A stretch of DNA of 64,000 nt from Paenibacillus lentus (GCF_003931855.1 NZ_CP034248.1:4340001-4404000); one strand, 5' to 3'; positions 29,419 to 38,056 are shown, numbered from the stretch's first letter. Notes: generated by a model from the sequence alone, not told the origin. Program-made: numbers and translations.

Positions 29419-30177
29419 TTATATTAAATCCAATAAGTAATTGATAATTGTGAACAAATCAAAGTTTATCCCTCCTGCAATTCCAGAAATAGCCCCACCT
29501 ATTTGATGCGTCAAAATTAGAAAACCAGTCAACATACCGGAAGAGACATTTTTCTTCTCCAACGTTTCGTTGGCCAACAAGATACCACCTGGCAAAGCTC
29601 CTAAATAACTCGCTCCGAAAATTAGAGAGAACAAAAGAGGACTTACCGAAAAAAAGGTGACCCAGTACAGATGAATCCAACTGAATCGACTTTCATTAAG
29701 TATAAAAACCGGGCTTAAAATTGCTAAGCCTAGCGAAGCTGCACTGTTTAAGATAACAAGGACTTTAGCTCTGTGGTTGATAAACCAATCAGATACAAAT
29801 ACGTAATTTGCGGATGCAGCAATTCCTACTAGACCAGCCAGAATACCGAAACCTACCAAATAACCTATAGTGTTTCGAAACAATAAAAGCGTTCCAACTG
29901 ATCCTGCTGCAAACAAAGAACTGACCATCATTACTTTTTTATAACCATATTTGTCTATCAGATATCCACCAATAGGTGCACAGAGGGCCCCGATTATAAT
30001 GTTTATCGACCACGTCGTTCCTAAAAAGCTTCTTCCCGTTGCCAGATAATGGGAAATTTCATTTTGATAGTAGGACTGAACAAAACGATTGATTGAACCA
30101 ACAAAACCATAAATCCAAAAATACACTAACAAAAACCACGCATATCGACTTCCTGCCAAATATGTTGAGCTTCTCAT
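29419..30177 (-). pseudogene. MFS transporter with an internal deletion
   Basis: 252 residues, against ~400 for the family. The N-terminal five to six membrane segments are normal, including the GGYLIDKYGYKKVMM loop between segments 2 and 3 and WFINHRAKVLVILNSA between 4 and 5. From about residue 165 the sequence passes directly into what looks like segments 10-12 (FGASYLGALPGGILLANE, GMLTGFLILTHQIGGAISG). Segments 6/7-9, roughly 120-150 residues, appear to be missing in frame. The reading frame is open, but a working 12-segment transporter is unlikely. Substrate not recognisable. Confidence 0.6.
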
Positions 30178-30261
30178 CTTAACCTCTCACCAAACAAAAC
30201 CGATAACGAATTTACACAACCAAAGTATACAATACAACCACATATCAAATGTTTAGATAAA

Positions 30262-30489
30262 TCACTAATAGTATATAACGCATCTTATGAGGTATATATT
30301 GCTGATCATATGATATTAAGCGGAGAAATGGAAAGTCCTGATGGGAAAAAGGAGGTCGAATTTTCACCTATTTCCGATAGCTACGTCGCACCTAAATCCG
30401 GTGATGAAATAAAGGTTAAAATAAAGTGGAATGAAGAATTATTTTCTTACTTTAATCTCGAAACAGGCATCACGTTCAAAAGATCATAA
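30262..30489 (+). pseudogene. 3' remnant of an unidentified gene
   Basis: An open frame from before 30262 to TAA 30489 reads ...YEVYIADHMILSGEMESPDG... and ends LETGITFKRS. Its composition (alternating charged and hydrophobic residues, few rare codons) looks like the end of a real beta-rich protein, but no start or ribosome binding site precedes it. The ATG at 30310 lacks a Shine-Dalgarno. Family not recognised. Confidence 0.35.
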
Positions 30490-30623
30490 AAGTTAAAATA
30501 ACCTATTGAATCACATCCGTCACCCATGTGCAAAACGTAGTCGGGCATACTCCGTTTCTTTTACCGTCCTAGCTTTCATATTCTACGATCTAGTAATAAC
30601 ATTCAATGTTTTCTCTCTCCCCT

Positions 30624-30660
30624 ATAGAAAATAAGCCCCGCAGTTTATTAGCGGAGCCCT
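30624..30660 (-). terminator. terminator after the truncated cotJC copy
   Basis: On the minus strand GGGCTCCGC pairs (with G-U pairs) with GCGGGGCTT across a 9-base loop, followed by ATTTTCT. Confidence 0.6.
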
Positions 30661-30676
30661 CTTCTCGTACATCACC

Positions 30677-31072
30677 TCAAAACACCTTCTTCTTCCCCCG
30701 GTCATCCTTCAGGATCTCCACCGCTTCGCGGAAGCGCAGCGAGTGGATAATCTCCCGCTCCCGCAGGAACTTAAGGCCGTCCTGCAAGTCGACGTCATCG
30801 GTCATGTCGATGAGCCACTGGTATGTAGCCCTCGCCTTCTCCTCTGCCGCGATATCCTCGTACAAATCCGCAATGGGATCGCCCTTCGCTTGAATATAGG
30901 CGGCCGTCCAGGGCACGCCTGATGCATTCTCATAAAACATCGCACTATCGTGCGCCACATAGTGAGGGGCTAATCCGGCAGCATCCAGTTCCTCTACTGT
31001 CGCATCCTTGGTCAGCTTATATACCATGGTGGCAATCATTTCTAAGTGGGCCAATTCTTTGGTTCCGATAAG
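30677..31072 (-). pseudogene. cotJC: 5'-truncated cotJC (spore coat manganese catalase) copy
   Basis: From IGTKELAHLEMIATM to the C-terminus this matches the intact CotJC at 38224-38793 with only about half a dozen amino-acid differences (for example DDVDLQDG against DDCDLQDS, and KKKVF against KKKFF), but the first ~60 residues are absent. Homology ends abruptly at 31072. Conserved Glu of the metal site has become Lys in GT(E>K)ELAH. DNA near the break is almost identical to the intact copy while the 3' part is more diverged. No start codon with a ribosome binding site is available. A non-functional remnant marking the left edge of the disrupted region. Confidence 0.85.
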
Positions 31073-31123
31073 TTATCATTTATGATTTTTTATCATTTTT
31101 GTATTATGAAGTGAAATCTTCTT

Positions 31124-32260
31124 TTACATAATATCAATAAAGTTTTCTTCAACACATGAACTATAGTATTCAATTTTTTCGAGATATTTCTTGGTTTCCT
31201 TGAAATTCAAATAAAAGTTATACTCAAAAATATTAACAATTAATGTATTTATTCTATTCTCAATATCACCATTACTTAATAAAGACAAATCCTCCAAATA
31301 GGAAATAGTTATTTCACCTTTACATTGATTTTGGTTTCCTAACATTTTTTTATCAAATGAAGCCTGTTTTTTTATTTTTTAAAATCTCAATTATTTTTGT
31401 TGTATTAAGATCAGTAGTAAATACAAAATTCGGTCGTACGATATCAAAACGGTCTTCATGATTGTCAGCCGTTACAAAGTTGTATGAGTGAGATAAAGAG
31501 TGAACGTCAACTCCAAGTTCGCTTTTTATTTTTTCACAAGCTTTAAACGAATCTTCAGATTCAGATATGATAGAAACTTTCATCCCCCGATAAAAAATGC
31601 GTAAATATGTATATTGCTTGTAAATTAGTTTTAGTTCATCTACAACTATAGTATCACCCAAATATTTTAAATAATCGTGTAATAACGGCCTAATGATCAC
31701 TCTGTTAAATGTATCCTGATCAATATCATAGTAGATATCTAGAACATTTTCATAAAAGGTGATATTTTCACTTTTATACATTTTATTAATGATTTCTTCC
31801 TTTTTCGAACTAATATCACTATAAATAAAGCAAGCAGAAAAGTATTCCATAAATGATTTATGAGCCCATTTATAGCTTAATCCATCCTGTACAACTAATG
31901 GAACTGATTCAACTAAGTCTATCAGAGGTATCCGCTTCTTCAATACACTCCGTTTTGCTTGATCAATTAGTTTTATTAGTTGATCTTTACTAAAACCTAT
32001 TTGATTATTACTAAGACAACATGCTAGGTTTCTTAAAAACTTATGAAAGCTCTCTCTTAAAAGCTGTGAGTGTTTTTTTCTATTCCAACCACCCTTAGAA
32101 AATCATGGTCTTCAAATAATGCATCCTAAACCTTTCTATAAAATTCTCCTTTATTTATTGGAATATCCTTCTTGTATCTGTAGGTTATATAGATGAACGA
32201 AACTAGTAAGGGGTTCCCTAAAAAATAATTCAGATCTTTAAATGTTCCTAATTTGTGTTT
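31124..32260 (-). pseudogene. NACHT/STAND NTPase, C-terminal half, multiply broken
   Basis: Read on the minus strand the pieces are collinear. AKHKLGTFKDLNYFLGNPLL and VSFIYITYRYKKDIP match the region after the NACHT NTPase core. An amber stop at 32126-32128 follows EFYRKV. Then come DALFEDHDF, a one-base deletion in a T run (~32098-32102), and SKGGWNRKKHSQLLRESFHK. KWAHKSFMEYFSACFI is the typical post-NACHT helical motif (F-H-x-SF-x-EY). A further one-base insertion in an A run (31367-31373) separates the last ~80 residues, which end VEENFIDIM. Upstream the gene is cut by the IS21-type element. Many STAND NTPases act in antiphage defence; this one is inactive. Strongly AT-rich. Confidence 0.68.
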
Positions 32261-32322
32261 TGCAAGTAGAAAATGCTTAGTTTTGCAGCCAAAAGTGCTA
32301 AACCCACTTGCCAGCATCAAAG

Positions 32323-33048
32323 TTACATAGGAATTCGTTCCATTGCTTGCTTGAAGCGGAAGCTCTCACCTGTGAAGGAAAGAATATGAGCATGGTGCAC
32401 CAGACGATCGACGAGTGCTGACGTGAGTTTGGTATCGCCGAATATCGATGTCCATTGACCAAACTCTAAGTTAGATGTAACGATCACACTCTTTTGTTCA
32501 TAGCAATCCGCTATCACGTTAAATAATAGTTCAGAACCGGTTTGGTTGAATGGGACGTAACCAACCTCATCAAGAATGAGCAAGTCAACTTTTCTCAACT
32601 TATCTCGAAATCGGTTAAGTGTTCCCGTCGTAAATTTCTCCTGAAGCATGGCAACTAAATCGGAGGCTCGGTAGAACTGCACCGCATTGCCACGGCGACA
32701 AGCCTCCACACCCAATGCCGTTGCCATATGCGTCTTGCCTGTGCCTACGGCACCCATTAAGAGTAAATTCTCCTTGCGCTCTAACCATTCCAATCCCTGA
32801 ATTTTCTCTGGACTGCTGCCGTTCGGAAAAGTGATATGGTCATAGGCATACCCCTCAAAGGTCTTAATATGCGGAAATCCTGCCTGCTGGACGAGCTTTC
32901 CCAGCTTGGCACGGCGGCGTCCGTCCAGTTCCGCACTTAGAATCTGTTCCACAATGCTTCGAATCTCTTCATTTTGTTGAAGCGATACATAGTCCATGAC
33001 ATGGGCCAATCGTAGCTGCCGACATAAATTGGCTAATTCTGTTGGCAT
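32323..33048 (-). CDS. istB: IstB-like ATPase of IS21-family element
   Basis: 241 residues. AAA+ ATPase with Walker A MGAVGTGKTH (~98-107), Walker B LLILDEVGY (~160) and the sensor region VIVTSNLEF; the N-terminal helical part PTELANLCRQLRLAHVMDY is typical of IstB. It assists target choice and assembly of the IstA transposase. It starts one base after the istA stop, using GGGGGTGAG as ribosome binding site. It appears intact. Confidence 0.92.
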   Translation of the reverse strand: MPTELANLCRQLRLAHVMDYVSLQQNEEIRSIVEQILSAELDGRRRAKLGKLVQQAGFPHIKTFEGYAYDHITFPNGSSPEKIQGLEWLERKENLLLMGAVGTGKTHMATALGVEACRRGNAVQFYRASDLVAMLQEKFTTGTLNRFRDKLRKVDLLILDEVGYVPFNQTGSELLFNVIADCYEQKSVIVTSNLEFGQWTSIFGDTKLTSALVDRLVHHAHILSFTGESFRFKQAMERIPM

Positions 33049-33049
33049 G

Positions 33050-34537
33050 TTAGCTCACCCCCACAAGCTGGTCGTAGCGCTCAAGAGAGCCCTCCAAACG
33101 AGTTCCCGGGGGCGACAGCTTCTCCTCCCACGTAATGGGCAAGTCTCGGCTTCCATATTTCATACCAAGGATACCCGTGACGCGGGAAACTGCCGCATCC
33201 TGGCCTAGCAAAGCGATTGCCTCTTGGATCTGTTCTATGGTGTACACATCGCTCCAGTGCAACAGCGCCTGAAGGCGCTCTTTTCGCTCAGCCAGATCCT
33301 TCACCGTCACATACACGTGCAGTGTCTCCGGCAGCATGCGAAGGAACTGCGAATGTGTAACACTGCGCGGTTTTCTCAACCATCCGCTAAATACTTTCGA
33401 CCACGGAACGTCCGCCGTTCGTCCCGTGTAAGGTCTAGGCACCTCCCGAATCTTCTGGTGGTGACCGTTCAGGATAACCAGACGATCCCAGAACGTTTGG
33501 ATCAGCACCTCGCTACCTGGCGCAACCATTCCTAGTAACGGAATCGTCGTATCTTCAATCCGAATTTCCCCGTACTTATTGACTACCGCAGCAGCCAAGC
33601 GAAAAGCATCAAATCCATGCTCCGGCAATGTAAGGAGCTTACGTCGGTCATCCTCCCACAGATCAGCGATTCGGCGGTTTTGAGCATAATGCTTACGCTG
33701 GTGATCTTGAGTTGCCTGCTCAGCGAAATACGCGACAAGTTGTTCATGGTTTTCATAGATGGGAATGGGGACGGCCCAGTTCCTCTTAGAGTAGCCGCAT
33801 TTATTTTCCACATGCCCCTTTTCATGACCGCTATACGGATTGCAGAAGACAGCTTCAAACCGGTAATGGGCACAGAATCGCAGAAAGCCTTCGGTTAATT
33901 GCCGCTCGCCTCCTTTCTCGATATGCACGACGGCGGCAGACAGGTTGTCGAACCATATCCGCTGAGGAACACCGCCCATCTGTTCGAAGCATTGCTTCAT
34001 CGCTTCTAAGAAGCATTCCTGATTTTCCGCCGGTGTCGGATAAACGAATGCAGCGTTGCTATGCGGGAAAGACATCACCAGAAGTTTATATGTAAGCATA
34101 TGGTGCCCTTGGCTTACCTCAAGGGTCGTAAAGTCGACTTGAGCCTCTCCAGGCGGATGTTCTAGTCGTTCATACGTTTTGGCACGTTCCAGTTCCATTT
34201 CACTCTTTCGTTTCTGCACATAGGCTAGCACTGTACGTTGTCCGCCTGTAAATTGATGTTCGTCACGTAACCTTTGAAAAATGCGTACACCTGTATGACG
34301 TTGCTTTCGGGGGAGCAAGCGGTCCTCTTCCAACCACGTATCGACAATCTCCATAAATGCCCCCATGACTGGACTTCTACTTTTTCGTTTGGCCACAGAT
34401 ACATTCCAGTTAGTTTGATCGGCATATTTTTTTGCTGTTCGCCAATGAACCCCCACACGTTCAGCTATTTCATTTACAGAACAGCCTTCTACTTCGCGTA
34501 GAAATCTGATATAGTCTTGTTGAGGCATTTTCAACAT
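33050..34537 (-). CDS. istA: IstA-like transposase of IS21-family element
   Basis: 495 residues from ATG 34537 (GGAG 10 bases upstream; the open frame extends further to 34570). N-terminal helix-turn-helix YIRFLREVEGCSVNEIAERV; DDE integrase core ~115-300 with PGEAQVDFTTLEV (first Asp), WFDNLSAAV (second Asp) and GHEKGHVENKCGY (Glu); C-terminal Mu-like beta region ~320-400. Intact and probably mobile. It inserted into the NACHT gene in the same orientation. Confidence 0.92.
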   Translation of the reverse strand: MLKMPQQDYIRFLREVEGCSVNEIAERVGVHWRTAKKYADQTNWNVSVAKRKSRSPVMGAFMEIVDTWLEEDRLLPRKQRHTGVRIFQRLRDEHQFTGGQRTVLAYVQKRKSEMELERAKTYERLEHPPGEAQVDFTTLEVSQGHHMLTYKLLVMSFPHSNAAFVYPTPAENQECFLEAMKQCFEQMGGVPQRIWFDNLSAAVVHIEKGGERQLTEGFLRFCAHYRFEAVFCNPYSGHEKGHVENKCGYSKRNWAVPIPIYENHEQLVAYFAEQATQDHQRKHYAQNRRIADLWEDDRRKLLTLPEHGFDAFRLAAAVVNKYGEIRIEDTTIPLLGMVAPGSEVLIQTFWDRLVILNGHHQKIREVPRPYTGRTADVPWSKVFSGWLRKPRSVTHSQFLRMLPETLHVYVTVKDLAERKERLQALLHWSDVYTIEQIQEAIALLGQDAAVSRVTGILGMKYGSRDLPITWEEKLSPPGTRLEGSLERYDQLVGVS

Positions 34538-34671
34538 CCTTTCATTTCTCCTCTCGCTACGTTGTCGCAAACATAACGATAGGATGATAATGGGATGCTG
34601 ACAAGTGTCTCTTTTTTTGCATCAAAGTTCGGCATTTTTACGCTGCAATATTAGGCACTTTTATTATGCAA

Positions 34672-34756
34672 GAAACACTAATTCCAATGACTCCTCGCAA
34701 TGATCTATTAGATCAGCTGAAATCTGAAATTTTGTCTTTAAATCATATTTTTAAAA
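34672..34756 (-). pseudogene. NACHT gene segment upstream of the IS21 insertion
   Basis: Minus strand reads YDLKTKFQISADLIDHCEES then LELVFLA directly up to the insertion point, in frame with AKHKLGTF on the other side. Only ~28 codons survive; the Walker motifs and N-terminal effector domain are gone, replaced by a fragment of another gene. Confidence 0.6.
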
Positions 34757-34911
34757 CAGCTGGAGGAGTTGTAACTGCCCAACTGCTGCAATTCCTCCCT
34801 GTGCAAGACCACGATACCAGAACACAAAGCCGATGAGCATACTGAATAGAGAAACGTAAGCAAGGCTCGTGATCATCTCTTCGCGCTCACTTCGTTCAAA
34901 CCACCGGTCAA
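34757..34911 (-). pseudogene. EamA/DMT family transporter fragment
   Basis: Minus strand reads WFERSEREEMITSLAYVSLF then SMLIGFVFWYRGLAQGG and IAAVGQLQLLQ. The pattern LAYVSLFSMLIGF-WYRGLA-GG-A-VGQLQLLQ is the eighth-to-ninth membrane segment region of EamA-family permeases. A TAA stop precedes it in frame and another follows four bases after LLQ, so only ~50 codons remain. It is joined directly to the NACHT scrap, marking a deletion endpoint near 34757. Confidence 0.68.
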
Positions 34912-35167
34912 TTTACCCATGATAACTGCGTCACTTTATTTTGTATGGCATATACATAAAAACCATAGCAAGTGAGGCATTGAGTACAGGAGATGTTTTT
35001 AAATTCATTCCAAATTCATAGTGGGCACCCGATAAATTATGCTTAGTAAAAATACTTCCCTAACAAAAAGAATTTCAAGGAAATAAAACAGTAAATTCCC
35101 TAAAGTATACTTTTACCACCAACTATAGTATCCTAAATATAGGAAGAAGAATAAAATATTATCCAGC

Positions 35168-35182
35168 GGAGGTTGTTTTATG
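35168..35182 (+). promoter_or_regulatory. stranded ribosome binding site and start codon
   Basis: GGAGG (35168-35172), 7 bases, then ATG (35180-35182), followed immediately by the IS end AACTCAACTTTCGCAG. The coding sequence that belongs to it continues on the far side of the IS at 36704 with its own copy of ATG. Confidence 0.75.
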
Positions 35183-36703
35183 AACTCAACTTTCGCAGCT
35201 TGAAATCGGCAAATAAGCCTTGATGTAACTGGGCAAGCCAGCGATCCATTGCTGTAGTTGTGTTTGAATGAGTGCTGTGATCTTCTTACTGGCTTTCTTG
35301 GAGATATCTTCGATTAATTCAATCAGTTGTTTTAAGGCTACAGCCCAATCTAGCTGACCTACTTCATCACATAGCAAATAAAACAAGCCACCAAGCGTAC
35401 GGTTGTCGGTACTTTGTCGGTGTTGCCACGCTAGCAAAATATACCGTGAAAAAACAATCGTGGTATGGCTGATAAGGAGATCATATGAGCGTCCTTGAAA
35501 CTCTTTTTGTAGGCGCAGTAAGGATTTGGCACACTTAAAGAAGACTTCGATATCCCAGCGAATGCCGTATATCTGAATCATTTTTTCTTCCGAAATCGTT
35601 AGGTCGGTGCATAGAATGGCAAGCCATTCTTTCTTTTTTGAGCGGTGACGCACGAAAACCATCATGACTGGAATCCCTGGAGACAACTCGGTACGGATAG
35701 AGCGTAAGATTCCCTTGTTTTTTCCTTGAACAGGGATGGCTTCATAATAAAGTTCTTGCAAAGATAATCGGCGTTCGTCAACAAGATAACGCTTCTTATC
35801 CGCTTTGACCATGCCGATCACATCTAGGCCTCGATCAACGATGGCTTGGATTAATGGAGCATGTGTGAACCAACTATCCATTAGCACGTATGAAGCCTGC
35901 ACACCAGCGGAAAGCGCACGATCAATCATCGATGGAATAATTTCAGGAGCAGGAAGCAAAGCTTCGACCCGACGCTTGTAGCCAGACGTTCTCTTGTCGA
36001 TCCCTTGCATGATCCCATTTATTTGCGATTTCATCGAAGCTAGCAAGGAGAAGTCAACGGGAATAAACGTATGACCATCCGACCAGCCTAGCGTAAGCAT
36101 CCGAAATCCTTTATAAAAGGAACCCGTTGCATGATCTTTAAATCGAGAAAGCAGTTCAACCTTCTTGCTACGATTGCGCTCAAACATGGAGTCGTCAACA
36201 ACAAATGCAGACATGCGATCTTCACCTGTCAGTGGGCGAATTTTATCGATAGTGGAGGAACTAAGCAATGACAGAAATTTGCGCCATGCATAGCCGCTGT
36301 GATTCAGGAATCGATAGATCGCATCCTTCCCAGGAAACGTATCACCTTTCTCGCTTTCCAACAGGCGGAACCAGTTTTTGTGGTGAAACAAAAGGACAAA
36401 GACAAGCTGGAATAAAAACGAACAGGTATAACCAAATCTCTTTTTAAATCCAGCTGTTCTTAAATGTTGCAATACTTTCAGCTCTTTAAAAGCGGGTTTA
36501 ATTTCATTTGGAAGTTGATTTTGTAATATGCTTTGCTCTATCATGTAGAGGACACCTCTTCTGTATGGTAGTGATTGATTCGACACTCTCACTTTACCAA
36601 ATGAAGCGGTGTTTTTCTATTATTGCAACATCCATATTCTAATCAGGGTTTATCTAATCACATCAAGCAAGTAAGCCGATTTTCGCTCTGCGAAAGTTGA
36701 GTT
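35183..36703 (-). mobile_element. IS4-type insertion sequence
   Basis: 1521 bp with terminal inverted repeats AACTCAACTTTCGCAG (35183-35198) and its complement (36688-36703), identical over 16 bases. ATG is repeated at both borders (35180-35182 and 36704-36706). A 3-bp duplication is short for IS4 relatives, so the exact border or family group is uncertain. One transposase gene fills the element; its stop codon lies in the left terminal repeat. Confidence 0.88.
35186..36544 (-). CDS. IS4-type DDE transposase
   Basis: 452 residues from ATG 36544 (AGAGGTG 8 bases upstream). Catalytic residues of the DDE_Tnp_1/IS4 fold: VVDDSMFERN (~133-142), VLMDSWFTHA (~232) and the Y-(2)-R-(3)-E-(6)-K signature in YGIRWDIEVFFKCAKSLLR (~340-358). 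The N-terminus carries a helical DNA-binding region and LFQLVFVLLFHH. No frameshift, so the element is probably active. The last residues PISSCES are encoded by the terminal repeat. Confidence 0.9.
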   Translation of the reverse strand: MIEQSILQNQLPNEIKPAFKELKVLQHLRTAGFKKRFGYTCSFLFQLVFVLLFHHKNWFRLLESEKGDTFPGKDAIYRFLNHSGYAWRKFLSLLSSSTIDKIRPLTGEDRMSAFVVDDSMFERNRSKKVELLSRFKDHATGSFYKGFRMLTLGWSDGHTFIPVDFSLLASMKSQINGIMQGIDKRTSGYKRRVEALLPAPEIIPSMIDRALSAGVQASYVLMDSWFTHAPLIQAIVDRGLDVIGMVKADKKRYLVDERRLSLQELYYEAIPVQGKNKGILRSIRTELSPGIPVMMVFVRHRSKKKEWLAILCTDLTISEEKMIQIYGIRWDIEVFFKCAKSLLRLQKEFQGRSYDLLISHTTIVFSRYILLAWQHRQSTDNRTLGGLFYLLCDEVGQLDWAVALKQLIELIEDISKKASKKITALIQTQLQQWIAGLPSYIKAYLPISSCES

Positions 36704-37591
36704 ATGAAAAAGAAATTAATCATGTTATGTTCGTCTATGGCCTTAGTTTTTTCTTTGGCAGGAACAAGTTTTGCTGATGTTGATCCGTCTACAACAGAGA
36801 GGCTAAGTGGATTTAGCTATAACTCAGTTGATAATGTCTTTTCAGTTGATTCGGAATTAAAAAATATCCAAGTGACAAAAAATGAATCTCATCTTTCTGT
36901 CTCATATACTCTGGAAGGTAAGGAAGTTTATCTGGAAACAGAAAAATATTCAAGTGACGGATTTGTAAGTTATTACGGAGAAGCTTTGATCGATCAAACG
37001 TATAAACTTCAGACAGATGTTATTACAAACGAACACGGCTTAAGCGGTCTAGTATACGATTCAAATCAAACCGTGAATCACGCTTTTGTTATAGACTACA
37101 AAGGTGAGATTGTCAATGATTCTATGGAAATTATTGATACAATAAACGAAAGTCAAGGAGTTTTCGACGTTGTTGTTGAACAAGATTCAGATATATCTTT
37201 GTTTTCTACTGCAAGAGATTTTACTGCCAGAATCATTCACAAACCAGATGAAATGGGTGGCATAGGTAGAACAGGTTATAATGATGGAACATTATACTAT
37301 ACAAGATATACAAATAATCCAGATGGAATCACTGCTTATTTTGATAGACTTTATGCTACAATTGAAAAGTTAGGGCCTTACGGTTCTTTTGGGATAAAAA
37401 ATGAAGACGAAATGTATGGTTTTGTTTATACTACCCCATTTGATGTTACACAACCATTACAGGATTACGACATTAAAACAACGTCCAATAGTTCAAAAGT
37501 ATTTATTTTTTATTCTGCAGCAGCAAAAAAAGCCACTGTAGGAATCGTACCAATTTACACATTTGAAACCAAAGAACTTGTATTACCTTAA
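36704..37591 (+). CDS. secreted hypothetical protein, promoter cut off by IS
   Basis: 295 residues, not recognised. Signal peptide 1-24 (KKKLIMLCSSMALVFSLAG, cleavage after SFA). The mature part is beta-rich with many Tyr and charged residues (LQTDVITNEHGLSG, GYNDGTLYYTRYTNNPDG) and no cysteine apart from the signal. The DNA is AT-rich compared with the backbone, suggesting acquisition. The native Shine-Dalgarno is 1.5 kb away across the IS; directly upstream is only the IS end, with no GGAGG, so translation should be poor unless the IS supplies signals. A small membrane protein gene follows 26 bases later. Confidence 0.7.
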   Translation: MKKKLIMLCSSMALVFSLAGTSFADVDPSTTERLSGFSYNSVDNVFSVDSELKNIQVTKNESHLSVSYTLEGKEVYLETEKYSSDGFVSYYGEALIDQTYKLQTDVITNEHGLSGLVYDSNQTVNHAFVIDYKGEIVNDSMEIIDTINESQGVFDVVVEQDSDISLFSTARDFTARIIHKPDEMGGIGRTGYNDGTLYYTRYTNNPDGITAYFDRLYATIEKLGPYGSFGIKNEDEMYGFVYTTPFDVTQPLQDYDIKTTSNSSKVFIFYSAAAKKATVGIVPIYTFETKELVLP

Positions 37592-37617
37592 ACCATTTTT
37601 AAAAGAAGGATATTAAT

Positions 37618-38001
37618 ATGAAAAATGACTGGCGAATTATTCAAATTATAGTCATAATAAACATCTTAGGAAGAGGATACTACAACATTGATAGATTTCT
37701 CAACTATGAAAAGTATAAGATTTTTAATTTGTCACTAAGCCACTTCTGGTATTTAACGCCAGTTATATTTGCACTACTAGTATTTATTTCGAGTTTAATC
37801 TATTACTTTTTGAAAAAGGATTATGCAAAAAAATTATTAGCAGTCTCAATATTCACAGATGGTTTATATTTAATCGTCAGTGCTTTAATTATTCTTCTTC
37901 CAAACCTAATTAACTCTTGGTATATCCTTATTCTTAGTATTTTTATAGGTCTAGTACAGATCTATGTAGGAAGAAAACTCTTCGTAGAAAATAAAATTTA
38001 A
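37618..38001 (+). CDS. small four-helix membrane protein, hypothetical
   Basis: 127 residues, not recognised. Four hydrophobic segments (~9-25, ~43-64, ~72-92, ~97-119) with short loops; positive residues suggest an internal N-terminus (MKNDWR). AAGAAGGATATT precedes ATG 37618. AT-rich like the secreted protein 26 bases upstream, and they share one terminator, so they form a two-gene unit. The function is not readable; resistance, sensing or partner roles for the secreted protein are all possible. Confidence 0.65.
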   Translation: MKNDWRIIQIIVIINILGRGYYNIDRFLNYEKYKIFNLSLSHFWYLTPVIFALLVFISSLIYYFLKKDYAKKLLAVSIFTDGLYLIVSALIILLPNLINSWYILILSIFIGLVQIYVGRKLFVENKI

Positions 38002-38010
38002 AGTTCTTCC

Positions 38011-38056
38011 GGGAAGTGGACGTTTATTAGAAATCCCACTTCCCGACTTTTTTTTT
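38011..38056 (+). terminator. terminator of the AT-rich two-gene unit
   Basis: GGGAAGTGG / CCACTTCCC with a 16-base loop followed by GACTTTTTTTTT. Confidence 0.9.

Larger units (their letters stand above)
30178..30676. other. intergenic region with a gene remnant and terminator
   Basis: About 500 bases between the MFS gene and the truncated cotJC. It contains an open plus-strand fragment (30262-30489) and the terminator of cotJC' (30624-30660). Nothing else is recognised. Confidence 0.5.
32266..34666 (-). mobile_element. IS21-family insertion sequence
   Basis: About 2.4 kb carrying istA and istB. The ends read inward as GTAGAAAATGCTTAG...TTTTGCAGC and TAATAAAAGTGCCTAA...TTGCAGC, imperfect inverted repeats, with CACTTG(C/T)CAGCATC shared further in. 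TGCAA occurs at both borders (32261-32265 and 34667-34671). Removing the element with one TGCAA restores an open reading frame across the junction (LELVFLA then KHKLGTF), which strongly supports a 5-bp target duplication and these borders. Confidence 0.82.
34667..35182. other. mosaic of gene fragments between the two IS elements
   Basis: About 500 bases without an intact gene. From left: the NACHT scrap (34672-34756), an EamA transporter scrap (34757-34911), an open minus frame of ~40 codons ending at ~34937 with coding-like composition (GAHYEFGMNLKTSP... MPYKIK), then an AT-rich stretch that holds the original promoter and ribosome binding site of the gene now at 36704. Confidence 0.6.

Noticed and set aside
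36704..38001. toxin-antitoxin or bacteriocin/immunity pair
   Set aside because: The secreted protein is too long and has no processing motif or known toxin fold; the membrane protein has no immunity family features. Left as unknown.
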